Notes: generated by a model not told the origin, from the letters alone. 22,254 nucleotides of DNA from Flavobacteriales bacterium UBA3376 (GCA_002359055.1 DEQC01000018.1:8696-30949), one strand, 5' to 3'; counted from the stretch's first letter, positions 8,692 through 16,351 are shown. Translations and numbers: made by a program.

Positions 8692-8999
8692 TGGAAGATC
8701 TAAATAAAAAACAAAATATGAACATTGAAATCAATGATCAAACTGCAGAGGGTGTTTACTCCAATTTGGCAGTAATCAATCATTCTCCTACTGAGTTTGT
8801 AGTTGATTTCATCCAAATCATGCCAGGCGTTCCAAAAGCAAGAGTTAAGTCGAGAATTATCTTGACGCCTCAACATGCTAAAAGATTAGCTAAGGCATTG
8901 GCAGAAAATGTGAATAGATTTGAAAACCAATTCGGTGAAATCAAAGATGTTCAAAATCCATCGATGCCAATGAACTTTGGACCTCCAGGTGAAGCGTAG
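8691..8999 (+). CDS. DUF3467 family protein, overlapping the rpoC stop
   Basis: This encodes a small soluble protein of 102 residues with no signal peptide or membrane segment. The body (EGVYSNLAVINHSPTEF, then IMPGVPKARVKSRIILTP, then an Ala/Lys-rich helix) matches my recollection of the DUF3467 family, whose function is unknown. The first ATG shares its A with the rpoC TAA. A second in-frame ATG at 8718 (residue 10, MNIEINDQ) follows an A-rich stretch and could be the real start. A terminator begins 39 nt after the stop, making this the last gene of the rpoBC unit. Production in step with RNA polymerase hints at a transcription-related role, but that is inference from position only. Confidence 0.85.
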   Translation: MEDLNKKQNMNIEINDQTAEGVYSNLAVINHSPTEFVVDFIQIMPGVPKARVKSRIILTPQHAKRLAKALAENVNRFENQFGEIKDVQNPSMPMNFGPPGEA

Positions 9000-9038
9000 A
9001 ATTGTTTTAAATATAAATTAAACTATTATTCAAATGGT

Positions 9039-9073
9039 AAACCGTCTCATTTTTTAATTGAGGCGGTTTTTTT
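9039..9073 (+). terminator. Intrinsic terminator of the rpoBC-DUF3467 unit
   Basis: The 11-bp stem pairs AAACCGTCTCA (9039-9049) with TGAGGCGGTTT (9059-9069) through one G-U pair, with a 9-nt A/T loop. It runs into a T-tract at 9067-9073 and lies 39 nt past the DUF3467 stop. The rest of the 197-nt gap before the next gene holds only the promoter described next. Confidence 0.88.
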
Positions 9074-9145
9074 ATGAAAAAAACTCTGTTTCAACCATAA
9101 ATTCTTTCACCAAAATCATAAACCCAAAGAATAGATGGCCTGCTT

Positions 9146-9176
9146 TTTTAGAATTCGTTTTAAATAGTTAAATTTG
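9146..9176 (+). promoter_or_regulatory. Promoter of the E2 gene
   Basis: TAAATTTG at 9169-9176 is an exact TAnnTTTG -7 box. A TTTT at 9146-9149 sits 19 nt upstream in the -33 position, where TTTG is the consensus. Transcription would start near 9183, leaving a leader of only about 14 nt before the ATG at 9197. Confidence 0.6.
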
Positions 9177-9196
9177 CTCCTCACAAAAAAACAATT

Positions 9197-10495
9197 ATGG
9201 CAGACTACAAATTAATATTGCCTGCAATGGGTGAAGGTGTAATGGAAGCAACCATCATTAGTTGGTTGAAAAACCCAGGCGATATGATAGAAGAAGACGA
9301 TGCAGTGGTAGAAATCGCTACTGATAAAGTTGATTCTGAAGTACCATCCCCTGTAAGCGGAAAATTAAAAGAAATATTGGTCAATGAAGAAGACATTGCT
9401 AAAATCGGTGATGTTATAGCAATTATTGAAGTTGACGGCGAAGTTGCTCAAGATTCAACCGAAACCGTTACAGAATCAAAACCTGAAGAAGTTCCTCAAG
9501 AAACTATAAGTGAACTCGAAAAACCATTGACTGAAAAAACTCAACAGGATTTTTCTTCATCGGATAAATTCTTCTCACCTTTGGTTAAATCCATTGCTGC
9601 AACCGAAGGAATTAGTTTAAGCGAATTGGAACAAATCCAAGGATCAGGTATTGAAGGTAGAGTAACTAAAGAAGATATATTGAAATTTGTAGAAGATAAA
9701 AAATCAGGAAAAACAATTCCTTCTGCGACAAAAGCAAGTACTCCTGCTCCATCAAAACCTTCAACTCCAACAACTTTAATGTCTGGAGAAGATGAAATCA
9801 TAGAAATGGACAGAATGCGAAAAATCATCGCAAAAAACATGGTGTCAGCCAAACAAATAGCACCGCACGTAACTTCCTTTATCGAAGCTGATGTTACCAA
9901 TATTGTTTTGTGGAGAAATAAAAACAAAGATGAATTCTTGAAGAAAAATGGTCAGAAAATCACATTTATGCCGATTTTCATCGAAGCCATTGCAAAAGCT
10001 ATTAAAGATTTCCCGATGATCAATGTGTCTGTGGATGGAGAGCATATCATCAAGAAAAAGAATATCAATATAGGAATGGCAGCTGCTTTGCCAAGTGGAA
10101 ATCTAATCGTACCTGTGATCAAAAATGCTGACCAATACAGCCTAAGTGGTTTGGCTGCTCAAGTCAATGATTTGGCCAACAGGGCGAGACAAAACAAATT
10201 AAAACCTGAAGAAATTCAAGGTGGAACTTATACCATTACAAACATTGGTAGTTTCGGAAACACCTTAGGTACACCGATTATCCCTCAACCTCAAGTCGCT
10301 ATTATGGCTGTGGGGGCTATCGTGAAAAAACCAGCTGTGGTTGAAACTCCTCAAGGTGATGTGATAGCAATTCGCCATAAAATGTACTTGTCACATGCCT
10401 ATGACCACAGAGTCGTTGACGGCGCTTTGGGTGGTATGTTTGTTCAAAGAGTGGCTCAATACTTAGAAGAATTCGATCTGAATACACCTATTTAA
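9197..10495 (+). CDS. 2-oxo acid dehydrogenase E2 (dihydrolipoyl acyltransferase)
   Basis: This is the core acyltransferase of a 2-oxo acid dehydrogenase complex; it moves the acyl group from lipoate to CoA in the cytoplasm. It has 432 residues. A single lipoyl domain spans about 1-79, with the lipoylated lysine expected at K44 in EIATDKVDSE. An acidic linker follows, then a peripheral-subunit-binding domain at about 125-165 (FFSPLVKSIAATEGI, GSGIEGRVTKEDIL), a Pro/Ala/Ser/Thr linker at about 175-195 and the catalytic domain from about 200. The catalytic motif DHRVVDG is at 403-409, with H404 and D408. The DKVDSEVPSP context around K44 resembles branched-chain-type E2s, but substrate cannot be fixed from sequence. 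No E1 or E3 gene lies next to it, so its partners are encoded elsewhere. Confidence 0.95.
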   Translation: MADYKLILPAMGEGVMEATIISWLKNPGDMIEEDDAVVEIATDKVDSEVPSPVSGKLKEILVNEEDIAKIGDVIAIIEVDGEVAQDSTETVTESKPEEVPQETISELEKPLTEKTQQDFSSSDKFFSPLVKSIAATEGISLSELEQIQGSGIEGRVTKEDILKFVEDKKSGKTIPSATKASTPAPSKPSTPTTLMSGEDEIIEMDRMRKIIAKNMVSAKQIAPHVTSFIEADVTNIVLWRNKNKDEFLKKNGQKITFMPIFIEAIAKAIKDFPMINVSVDGEHIIKKKNINIGMAAALPSGNLIVPVIKNADQYSLSGLAAQVNDLANRARQNKLKPEEIQGGTYTITNIGSFGNTLGTPIIPQPQVAIMAVGAIVKKPAVVETPQGDVIAIRHKMYLSHAYDHRVVDGALGGMFVQRVAQYLEEFDLNTPI

Positions 10496-10502
10496 TATAA
10501 AG

Positions 10503-10533
10503 AAAGGCAGTTTAAATTTTAACTGCCTTTTTT
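10503..10533 (+). terminator. Intrinsic terminator after the E2 gene
   Basis: A perfect 10-bp stem, AAAGGCAGTT (10503-10512) with AACTGCCTTT (10521-10530), has an 8-nt A/T loop and a T-tract at 10528-10533. It starts 7 nt after the E2 stop and overlaps the promoter region of the next gene. Confidence 0.9.
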
Positions 10534-10547
10534 CTTGCTTAAATTTG
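10517..10547 (+). promoter_or_regulatory. Promoter of the Smr gene, overlapping the terminator
   Basis: TAAATTTG at 10540-10547 is an exact -7 box. TTTT at 10517-10520, inside the loop of the upstream terminator, lies 19 nt away in the -33 position. The -7 box ends 5 nt before the ATG at 10553, so the transcript would be leaderless or nearly so. Confidence 0.55.
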
Positions 10548-10552
10548 TGAAT

Positions 10553-11056
10553 ATGCAATTCAAAATTGGTGATAAAGTCAAAGTCATCGATGATGATCAA
10601 AAAGGTGAAATCATCGATATCCAAAAAAATCAAATCATTATTCTAAACGAATATGGTTTTGAGGAAAAATTTCAGTCCAATGAATTGATACTCGATAAAG
10701 GATTTGAAGTCAATGAAGTGAAAATTGAACCAACTGAAACTCCTAAGAGAAAAATCTATAAAAAGAAGATAGAATTAGCCCCAAAAGAAATCGATCTTCA
10801 CATTGGAGAATTGGTAGCCTACAAAGATCATTTGAGCAATTATGAAATGCTTCAAATTCAACTACAAACTGTGAGAGATGAAATCGAATTGGCAAAAAAA
10901 GAAAAAAGAAAAAAACTGATCTTCATTCATGGCCACGGCAAAGGAAAACTAAAAAAAGAAGTCATTAAAATTTTAGAATCTTACCAAGATTTAGAGTTTT
11001 ATGACGCTTCGTTTAGAAAATACAATGGCGGAGCAACAAAGGTTAAACTCAAATAA
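10553..11056 (+). CDS. Small Smr-domain protein
   Basis: The protein has 167 residues. The N-terminal 50 or so (MQFKIGDKVKVIDDDQKGEI) look like a KOW/Tudor-like beta domain. A basic linker (62-73) leads to a C-terminal Smr domain with IDLHIGEL (80-87; D81, H83), IHGHGKGKL (125-133) and GGATKV (159-164). Smr domains are known as nucleic-acid endonucleases in MutS2 and in stand-alone proteins; here MutS2's ATPase is absent and the usual DLHG reads DLHI. Residues between the motifs are Lys-rich. A longer frame from a TTG at 10535 is possible, but that TTG lies upstream of the -7 box that would drive the gene, so ATG 10553 was chosen. The exact target is unknown. Confidence 0.88.
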   Translation: MQFKIGDKVKVIDDDQKGEIIDIQKNQIIILNEYGFEEKFQSNELILDKGFEVNEVKIEPTETPKRKIYKKKIELAPKEIDLHIGELVAYKDHLSNYEMLQIQLQTVRDEIELAKKEKRKKLIFIHGHGKGKLKKEVIKILESYQDLEFYDASFRKYNGGATKVKLK

Positions 11057-11103
11057 TTGCAACAAATATTCTTTAAGTATTCAAACAATTAATTTGGTTT
11101 AAA

Positions 11104-11145
11104 GAAAAATTTCCAACAACTTTACAATTACGGTGGAAATTCTTC
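11104..11145. repeat. Inverted repeat just upstream of the M1-like gene
   Basis: AATTTCCA (11108-11115) and TGGAAATT (11134-11141) are perfect inverted copies. With one mismatch the match extends to GAAAAATTTCCA/TGGAAATTCTTC (11104-11115 with 11134-11145), separated by 18 nt. The right arm ends one base before the ATG at 11147. It could be an operator for a dimeric regulator or an mRNA hairpin that hides the start codon. No exact TAnnTTTG box was found in this 90-nt gap. Confidence 0.45.
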
Positions 11146-11146
11146 G

Positions 11147-13975
11147 ATGAAAAAGATTTACTTAGTATTTGTATGTATTATAGCCCATTTGAACTCTATT
11201 TCTGCTCAAATCAATGATTCCATCATTATTTACGCTGAATTAGATTCCATCACTGATGAGTTGATCGTCAAACAGGAATTTAAAATTTATAATCATTCAC
11301 AAAAAACTCTAAAAGAAACTCGACTGCATTCTTGGGCAAATGCTTATTCTGGAAGAATTACAACTCTGAACAAAACCAAATTAGAAGATAGAAAAGGGAA
11401 TCTACACTTTTCAGAAAAACACCAAAGAGGTGGAATTAACGATTTGAAGTTTTATGATGAACATTCAAATTTAATCGCTTACGAAACTTCAGAAAGAGAA
11501 TTCATTAAAATGAATTTGAAAAATCCATGGAAAAATGGACAAAAAATAAAATTCACTGCAGAATATAAAGTCAAAATTCCCTTCGATGCTGTTACACAAT
11601 ATGGAAAAAGCAATGAAGGTGATTATTTATTGAAATATTTCTTTCTTCAACCTGCGACTATAGATGAAAATGGAAATTGGATGATGCAACATTACAAGGA
11701 TTTCGAAGAGGTTTCTGCTTATCCAACCACTTATGTTTTAACCATCGATTTATCCGAAAATTATCATTTGCTCACTGATTTAGAAGAAAATGAAAATTAT
11801 TGGAGTTCTTCAAACATTGATCATTTTAGGATTTTCATCACTCCCAATGAAGAGAAATCCCATACGTATATCGATGAGAAAACTTCATTGAAAATCAATT
11901 TTGGATTTCCTATAGATGCAGAGGATAAGCCCATCATAGATTCATTGTTGAGTCATCAATTGAATTTTTTAAGAGAACATTTGGGTGAACTGCCAAGTTC
12001 GAATTTGTTCATTTCGAGCAAAACAGCAAAAGAAGAAAAATTTTTCGGTGTCGATGATATAGATGCTTGGATCATGCAAATTCAAATTTTTCCAAAAAAA
12101 GAAAGAAATGCACTTCAACTGATTCAAGTTTTGACTTACGAATATGTCGATCGAATGTTTTCTGTCAATAAAACACAGGATCATTGGATCAAAAATGGTT
12201 TGCAATTTTATTTGATGATGAAATATGTTGATGAGAATTTTCCCGATTTGAAATTGTCTGGCCAAATGGCAGATCAAGTGAAAATTCTTGGTTTAAAACC
12301 TTTGAATTTATTTCATGCCGCACGACTTGAATTAAATGATCGATACAAATTGCTCTATCTCTATCTTGCAAGACAAAATTATGATCAACCCATCAACACG
12401 CCTTTGGATGAATTGAGCAATATGAACCAAATCGCAATCAGCGGATTCAAAACCGGAATTACTTTTTATTATATCGACCAATATTTAGGAGGAAATGAAT
12501 TCAGCGATTTGATCAAAAATTTCAGTACGAAAAGTCGTGGGAAATTGGTTTCACAAATCGATTTCAACAATCATTTGATTGAAAATGCAAACAAAGATTT
12601 GTCTTGGTTTTTTGAAGATTATATCGATAAAAAAGATAAAATCAATTTTAAATTGATGCATATCAAAGAAGGTGAAAATGATTTACAAATTAAGGTGAAA
12701 AATCAAACTGAATTCTCTGGTCCTTTTCAAATTGTTGGAATAAAAAACGATGAAATTCAAGAAATGAGATGGTATGTTTCAGATCAAAAATCGACTTATG
12801 TTTCATTTCCAAAAGGTGATTATGACAAAATCGAATTGAACCCAAATTATCTTTTTCCAGAATTCAACGATAGAGATAATTTACTGAGAACAAAAGGTTT
12901 ATTTAAAAACAGTAAAAAACTTCAATTCAAATTATATTCTGACATTGAAAACCCTGAATATTCACAGATTTTCATGAATCCAAAGGTGCGCTGGAACAAT
13001 TATGATAAATTTTTATTAGGCATACGTTTTCATAATCAATCTTTGTTGACAAGACCTTACAATTGGTACATCGAACCGAAATATTCCACTGGAACTGGAA
13101 AACTCACAGGAGCTGTCGGTGTACAAAACACTTTCACTCCGAGAACTTCGATTTTCAGATCGATCACAATTGGAAGTACATCGAAATATGAACATTATGA
13201 TAAGGATTTAAGTTTTGTGAAATGGTCGATTTTTTCAAACACCAATTTCAAGAAAGACCCGAGAACTTCTTTATCGCATGGAATTTTGTTGAGTTTCGAT
13301 CATTTGGACAAGGAAGTTGCTGTGGACAAATCTAAAACGGATGAAGACAAATACAATTTATGGAATGTGACTTATTATTATTCAAGGCCAAATTACATAC
13401 ACGAATTGCACGGATCGACTACTTTACAAACCACAAGTAATTTTCAGAAAATTTATGGAGAAATTTATTATCGCTGGCGATTTTCACCAAGAAAACAATT
13501 GGGCGTGCGATTATTTGCAGGAGCATTTATTAGTAATAAAACAGATACGGAATATTTTAATTTTGGATTAAGCAAGGTATCGGATTATGCTTTCAATTTA
13601 AATATGTTGGGTCGTTCTGAGCAATCGGGAGTTTTGAGTCAGCAATATTTCTTAGCGGAAGCTGGATTCAAATCGATTTTTGAAGAAACGGTGAATCAAT
13701 GGATAGTGACGACGAATGTTGAAATTCCAATTTGGAAAATGTTCGATGTTTATGCCGATGCTGGTGTTTATAAAAATTCAAATGAGGCTACGAAATTTAT
13801 TTATGACAGTGGAATTAAAGTGAAATTTATACCAGATTTTTTAGAATTGTATTTTCCGATTCAATCGACTTTGGGATTTGAACCTGCAGAAGATAAATAT
13901 TTAGAAAAAATCAGATTTACACTTTCATTGGATTTGAACAAAATCATCAATCATTTGAGAAGAGGTTGGTATTGA
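11147..13975 (+). CDS. Exported M1-peptidase-like protein lacking zinc ligands, with C-terminal beta-rich domain
   Basis: The protein has 942 residues and a signal peptide (about 1-20, ending SISA before QIND). Residues about 25-250 form a beta-rich domain like the N-terminus of M1 aminopeptidases. Residues about 260-510 follow the M1 catalytic layout: the late segment with GFKTGITFYYIDQYLGGNEF and DLSWFFEDYID is characteristic. However, where HExxH should stand the sequence reads YEYVD (331-335), and the later glutamate ligand position is N350 in WIKNG. Both histidines and the glutamate are therefore replaced; only E332 remains. Residues about 610-942 contain alternating aromatic strands (YGEIYYRWRFSPRKQLGVRL and others) that resemble an outer-membrane beta-barrel. 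The frame is intact. It probably acts at the outer membrane as a non-peptidase. Its function is unknown. Confidence 0.75.
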   Translation: MKKIYLVFVCIIAHLNSISAQINDSIIIYAELDSITDELIVKQEFKIYNHSQKTLKETRLHSWANAYSGRITTLNKTKLEDRKGNLHFSEKHQRGGINDLKFYDEHSNLIAYETSEREFIKMNLKNPWKNGQKIKFTAEYKVKIPFDAVTQYGKSNEGDYLLKYFFLQPATIDENGNWMMQHYKDFEEVSAYPTTYVLTIDLSENYHLLTDLEENENYWSSSNIDHFRIFITPNEEKSHTYIDEKTSLKINFGFPIDAEDKPIIDSLLSHQLNFLREHLGELPSSNLFISSKTAKEEKFFGVDDIDAWIMQIQIFPKKERNALQLIQVLTYEYVDRMFSVNKTQDHWIKNGLQFYLMMKYVDENFPDLKLSGQMADQVKILGLKPLNLFHAARLELNDRYKLLYLYLARQNYDQPINTPLDELSNMNQIAISGFKTGITFYYIDQYLGGNEFSDLIKNFSTKSRGKLVSQIDFNNHLIENANKDLSWFFEDYIDKKDKINFKLMHIKEGENDLQIKVKNQTEFSGPFQIVGIKNDEIQEMRWYVSDQKSTYVSFPKGDYDKIELNPNYLFPEFNDRDNLLRTKGLFKNSKKLQFKLYSDIENPEYSQIFMNPKVRWNNYDKFLLGIRFHNQSLLTRPYNWYIEPKYSTGTGKLTGAVGVQNTFTPRTSIFRSITIGSTSKYEHYDKDLSFVKWSIFSNTNFKKDPRTSLSHGILLSFDHLDKEVAVDKSKTDEDKYNLWNVTYYYSRPNYIHELHGSTTLQTTSNFQKIYGEIYYRWRFSPRKQLGVRLFAGAFISNKTDTEYFNFGLSKVSDYAFNLNMLGRSEQSGVLSQQYFLAEAGFKSIFEETVNQWIVTTNVEIPIWKMFDVYADAGVYKNSNEATKFIYDSGIKVKFIPDFLELYFPIQSTLGFEPAEDKYLEKIRFTLSLDLNKIINHLRRGWY

Positions 13976-13982
13976 TACCATT

Positions 13983-14011
13983 AAAAATGCCCTTCTCTTT
14001 AGAAAAGGGCA
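13983..14011 (-). terminator. Intrinsic terminator of the T9SS cargo gene (- strand)
   Basis: On the - strand the RNA TGCCCTTTTC/GAGAAGGGCA forms 10 bp with one U-G wobble and a TAAA loop, followed by a T5 tract (complement of 13983-13987). On the + strand the wobble becomes an A-C mismatch and no T-tract follows. It therefore serves the leftward gene ending at 14032 rather than the M1-like gene. Confidence 0.85.
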
Positions 14012-14031
14012 ATATCAATTCAATTCAAAAA

Positions 14032-14838
14032 TTATTTTTTCATTATACGTTTTGAGTAAACATTTGAATCTTGATATACATTGATGATGTAATTACCATT
14101 TGGTAAATTAGTTAAATCAACTTGATTTGAATTTTCTGTTTCAATTAAAAGTTTATCATTCATATCAAATACACGAATATTTTCAATTTTGTCCAATCCA
14201 TTGATAAACACTATATCGGTTGTTGGATTTGGGAAAATATTCATTTTTAATTCATTTAAATCATTTGTATTTGCAGTTTCTTCTTGTGAAACCATCACAT
14301 CATCGATGCTAATATAAAGCACATCGGTCACATCATAATGACGGAAAACCAGTTGAACTTCTTGTCCAGCAAAATCAGAAATATCAACATTTACTACTTT
14401 CGGATCGAAATAATAGTGATGATCCAAAGTTTCTTCAAACACAGCTTCTTCATTGCCTGTAAATTCTTCACCTGCAGGAATTACATAAACTGCGTAATGT
14501 TCTTGAAAAATTTCATCATCATCAAGTGTAGCCACTTTAAAGCTCAAATTAACCAATCCTGACTCAGGTAACTCGAAAGCTGGACTGATCAATAAATTGT
14601 CAGGAGTAAAAGCTTCAAAATACCAAGACCAAGAAAGTGCAAACCAACCGTCGAAAGTTTCTATTTCTTCCGCTACAGCATCAGCAAATTCCCAATTATC
14701 ACCATCGCCATCTCTGTCCACTAAAGTCCAAAGTGAACGAGTCGATTCTTCATTGAAATCTTCACTAAAAACAACCGTTTGTGCTTGTAAAGCCACACCA
14801 AAAGTTAATGCACTTCCTAAAAGTAAATTTTTTATCAT
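14032..14838 (-). CDS. Secreted T9SS cargo protein: cleaved-adhesin/choice-of-anchor J fold with type A sorting domain
   Basis: The protein has 268 residues. A signal peptide (about 1-19, ending LQA before QTVVF) leads to a jelly-roll domain of the cleaved-adhesin / choice-of-anchor J type at about 22-188. This shows FSEDFNEE, the acidic loop DRDGDGDNWEF, DNLLISPAFELP and ISIDDVMVSQ. The last 69 residues (200-268) form a classic type A T9SS sorting domain, starting NIFPNPTTD, with LPNGNYIINVY and the basic end SKRIMKK. It should pass the inner membrane by Sec, cross the outer membrane by T9SS and have the C-terminal domain removed by PorU. No catalytic domain is visible, so an adhesin-like or binding role is more likely than an enzyme. 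It has its own promoter and terminator. Confidence 0.88.
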   Translation of the reverse strand: MIKNLLLGSALTFGVALQAQTVVFSEDFNEESTRSLWTLVDRDGDGDNWEFADAVAEEIETFDGWFALSWSWYFEAFTPDNLLISPAFELPESGLVNLSFKVATLDDDEIFQEHYAVYVIPAGEEFTGNEEAVFEETLDHHYYFDPKVVNVDISDFAGQEVQLVFRHYDVTDVLYISIDDVMVSQEETANTNDLNELKMNIFPNPTTDIVFINGLDKIENIRVFDMNDKLLIETENSNQVDLTNLPNGNYIINVYQDSNVYSKRIMKK

Positions 14839-14861
14839 ATTAATTTTTTAATTATTTTGAC

Positions 14862-14891
14862 CAAAGGTATAAAAGCCTTTATATATTCAAA
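14862..14891 (-). promoter_or_regulatory. Promoter of the T9SS cargo gene
   Basis: Read on the - strand, TTTG (14891-14888), an 18-nt spacer and TACCTTTG (14869-14862) match both elements of the Bacteroidota consensus exactly. This is the best promoter in the window. Transcription would start near 14856, about 18 nt before the ATG at 14838. Confidence 0.82.
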
Positions 14892-15106
14892 CTTTTCAGT
14901 AGGATTTTACTAATGATTAAGTAAAAAGAAGTTTGAATTAACATAAAAAAAAATCAGAAACATCACAACCAACAATTTTCATAGAAAAGCAGTTGTTATT
15001 AGAACTTAAATTAGCTTCAATCACATTGAGTACGCTTTACATCATTTGATCGTTATTCCATAATAACGTCTTAATTTGTACCGCTATTTCAGGACGAGAC
15101 TGCAAT
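14892..15106. other. Gene-free stretch between the cargo gene and porV
   Basis: No coding frame or RNA gene is recognisable here. Two small inverted repeats are visible. One is AACAA-TTTTC (14971-14980) facing GAAAA (14984-14988) and TTGTT (14993-14997). The other is CGTTATT (15051-15057) facing AATAACG (15062-15068) around a CCAT loop, extendable to GA/TC (15048-15049 with 15069-15070) past one bulged T. Neither is followed by a T-tract on either strand. The stretch may be mere spacer between two leftward units. Confidence 0.4.
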
Positions 15107-15136
15107 AAAAAAAGCTGCCTCATTGTGAGACAGCTT
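15107..15136 (-). terminator. Intrinsic terminator of the porU-porV operon
   Basis: On the - strand AAGCTGTCTCA pairs with TGAGGCAGCTT (11 bp with one U-G wobble, loop CAA; positions 15136-15112). A T-tract follows (complement of 15107-15111). On the + strand the wobble is a C-A mismatch, which fits leftward use. It lies about 26 nt past the porV stop. Confidence 0.88.
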
Positions 15137-15162
15137 CTTTAACCCTTATATTTTTTTATCAA

Positions 15163-16341
15163 TTAATAATCCCAATTATTACTTGTTTCTCCACCAAATT
15201 CCCAAGTCAATCCAAATCGAAGCGTATTTTCCAAGGCATTGTTGGTTTTTGAAGTTGGAATCAAGTAAGAGAAGTCCAATCCAAATGCATTGTACTTCAA
15301 TCCAGCACCTATGGTCAAATGTTGACGGTCACCTTTCACAGGGCTTTCATGAAAATATCCACCTCTGATAAAAAGCACTTCATTGTAAGAATATTCGGCT
15401 GAAACTCCCCAAGTGAATTCTTTCATTTCTTCTGAAAATCCACCAGGAGCATCACCAAATGAACTAAACATTCCTTCGACAACTCCTTTATTTGGAATGT
15501 ATCTCGATCCAGGAATTTCATTTCCATCTTCGTCCAGCTCATATTGAGGAGTAGGCACCAAAAGTTTATTGGCTTCCAAAGTTACTGCCAAGGTATTATA
15601 ATCATCAAAGATAAAATCATAACCAGCACCAATTCTCAAGTTGGTAGGAAGATAAGCTGCGTTGTCTTCGTTGTTTGAATAGTCCAATTTTGGACCGATG
15701 TTACTCACGTTAAAACCAGCTCTCACTCTACCATCGAAATTGTTCCAACTATGTCTTGGCGTTTGAAAATATCCAGAAACATCAACAGCAAAAGTATTGG
15801 CAGGTTGAACGGTACCATCATCGATATTGTTAAATAAATCCGAGCGAATAAATCGTCCAGTTACGGCCATACTATAATTGTCTGTCAATCTCAATCCATA
15901 AGAAAGATCAATTGCAAATTCATTGGGTTTTGCAAAACCAGTTCCTACGATTTCAGTACCAACTAACTCAGTTAATTCAATTTCACCTATATTGAAGTAA
16001 TATAAACTTGCAGAAAGCGTACTTCTCTCATCTTGACCTAAAAAGGTATAAAAAGATGCATTGAGCAAGAAAACGTCATCTGTGATACTACTCATATAAG
16101 GTGTATATGAAACTGCTACACCCGAATAACTTTTACTGAAAGCATATTTCGAAGCGTTCCAATATTGTGAAAAAGCATCAGGAGAGGTCGCTGCTCCCAT
16201 ATCACCAAGTCCACCCGCTCTCGCGTCTGGTGAAACTCTCAAAAATGGAGCTCCTGTTAGTACTGGGTTAATAATTTCTTGCCCATACATCAGACCAGAA
16301 ATCATCATCAAACATGCAATTGAAATTCTTTTTATATTCAT
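15163..16341 (-). CDS. porV: T9SS outer-membrane shuttle protein PorV (LptO)
   Basis: The protein has 392 residues. A signal peptide (about 1-20, ending MYG before QEIINP) is followed by the highly conserved PorV opening: FLRVSPDARAGGLGDMGAAT, then QYWNASKYAF. The rest is a beta-barrel of the FadL-like type with repeated amphipathic strands, ending LRFGLTWEFGG. PorV is known to collect cargo from the T9SS channel SprA/Sov and carry it to the PorU attachment complex at the cell surface. It starts 10 nt after the porU stop with no promoter between, so the two are one operon, as in other flavobacteria. An intrinsic terminator follows. Confidence 0.95.
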   Translation of the reverse strand: MNIKRISIACLMMISGLMYGQEIINPVLTGAPFLRVSPDARAGGLGDMGAATSPDAFSQYWNASKYAFSKSYSGVAVSYTPYMSSITDDVFLLNASFYTFLGQDERSTLSASLYYFNIGEIELTELVGTEIVGTGFAKPNEFAIDLSYGLRLTDNYSMAVTGRFIRSDLFNNIDDGTVQPANTFAVDVSGYFQTPRHSWNNFDGRVRAGFNVSNIGPKLDYSNNEDNAAYLPTNLRIGAGYDFIFDDYNTLAVTLEANKLLVPTPQYELDEDGNEIPGSRYIPNKGVVEGMFSSFGDAPGGFSEEMKEFTWGVSAEYSYNEVLFIRGGYFHESPVKGDRQHLTIGAGLKYNAFGLDFSYLIPTSKTNNALENTLRFGLTWEFGGETSNNWDY

Positions 16342-16351
16342 TACTAAATAA

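Noticed and set aside
10535..10552. Extended N-terminus of the Smr protein from a TTG at 10535
   Set aside because: The TTG lies upstream of the -7 box TAAATTTG (10540-10547) that probably drives the gene, and MQFKIGDKV from ATG 10553 gives a natural N-terminus.
14700..14730. DRDGDGDNW in the cargo protein as an EF-hand enzyme signature
   Set aside because: This acidic loop is common in choice-of-anchor J domains and may bind calcium, but there is no flanking EF-hand helix pair.
14338..14851. Rightward open frames of 74 and 84 codons inside the T9SS cargo gene
   Set aside because: They lie antisense to a gene with signal peptide, fold motifs and sorting domain, and have low-complexity Ser/Lys-rich or Phe/Ile-rich composition.
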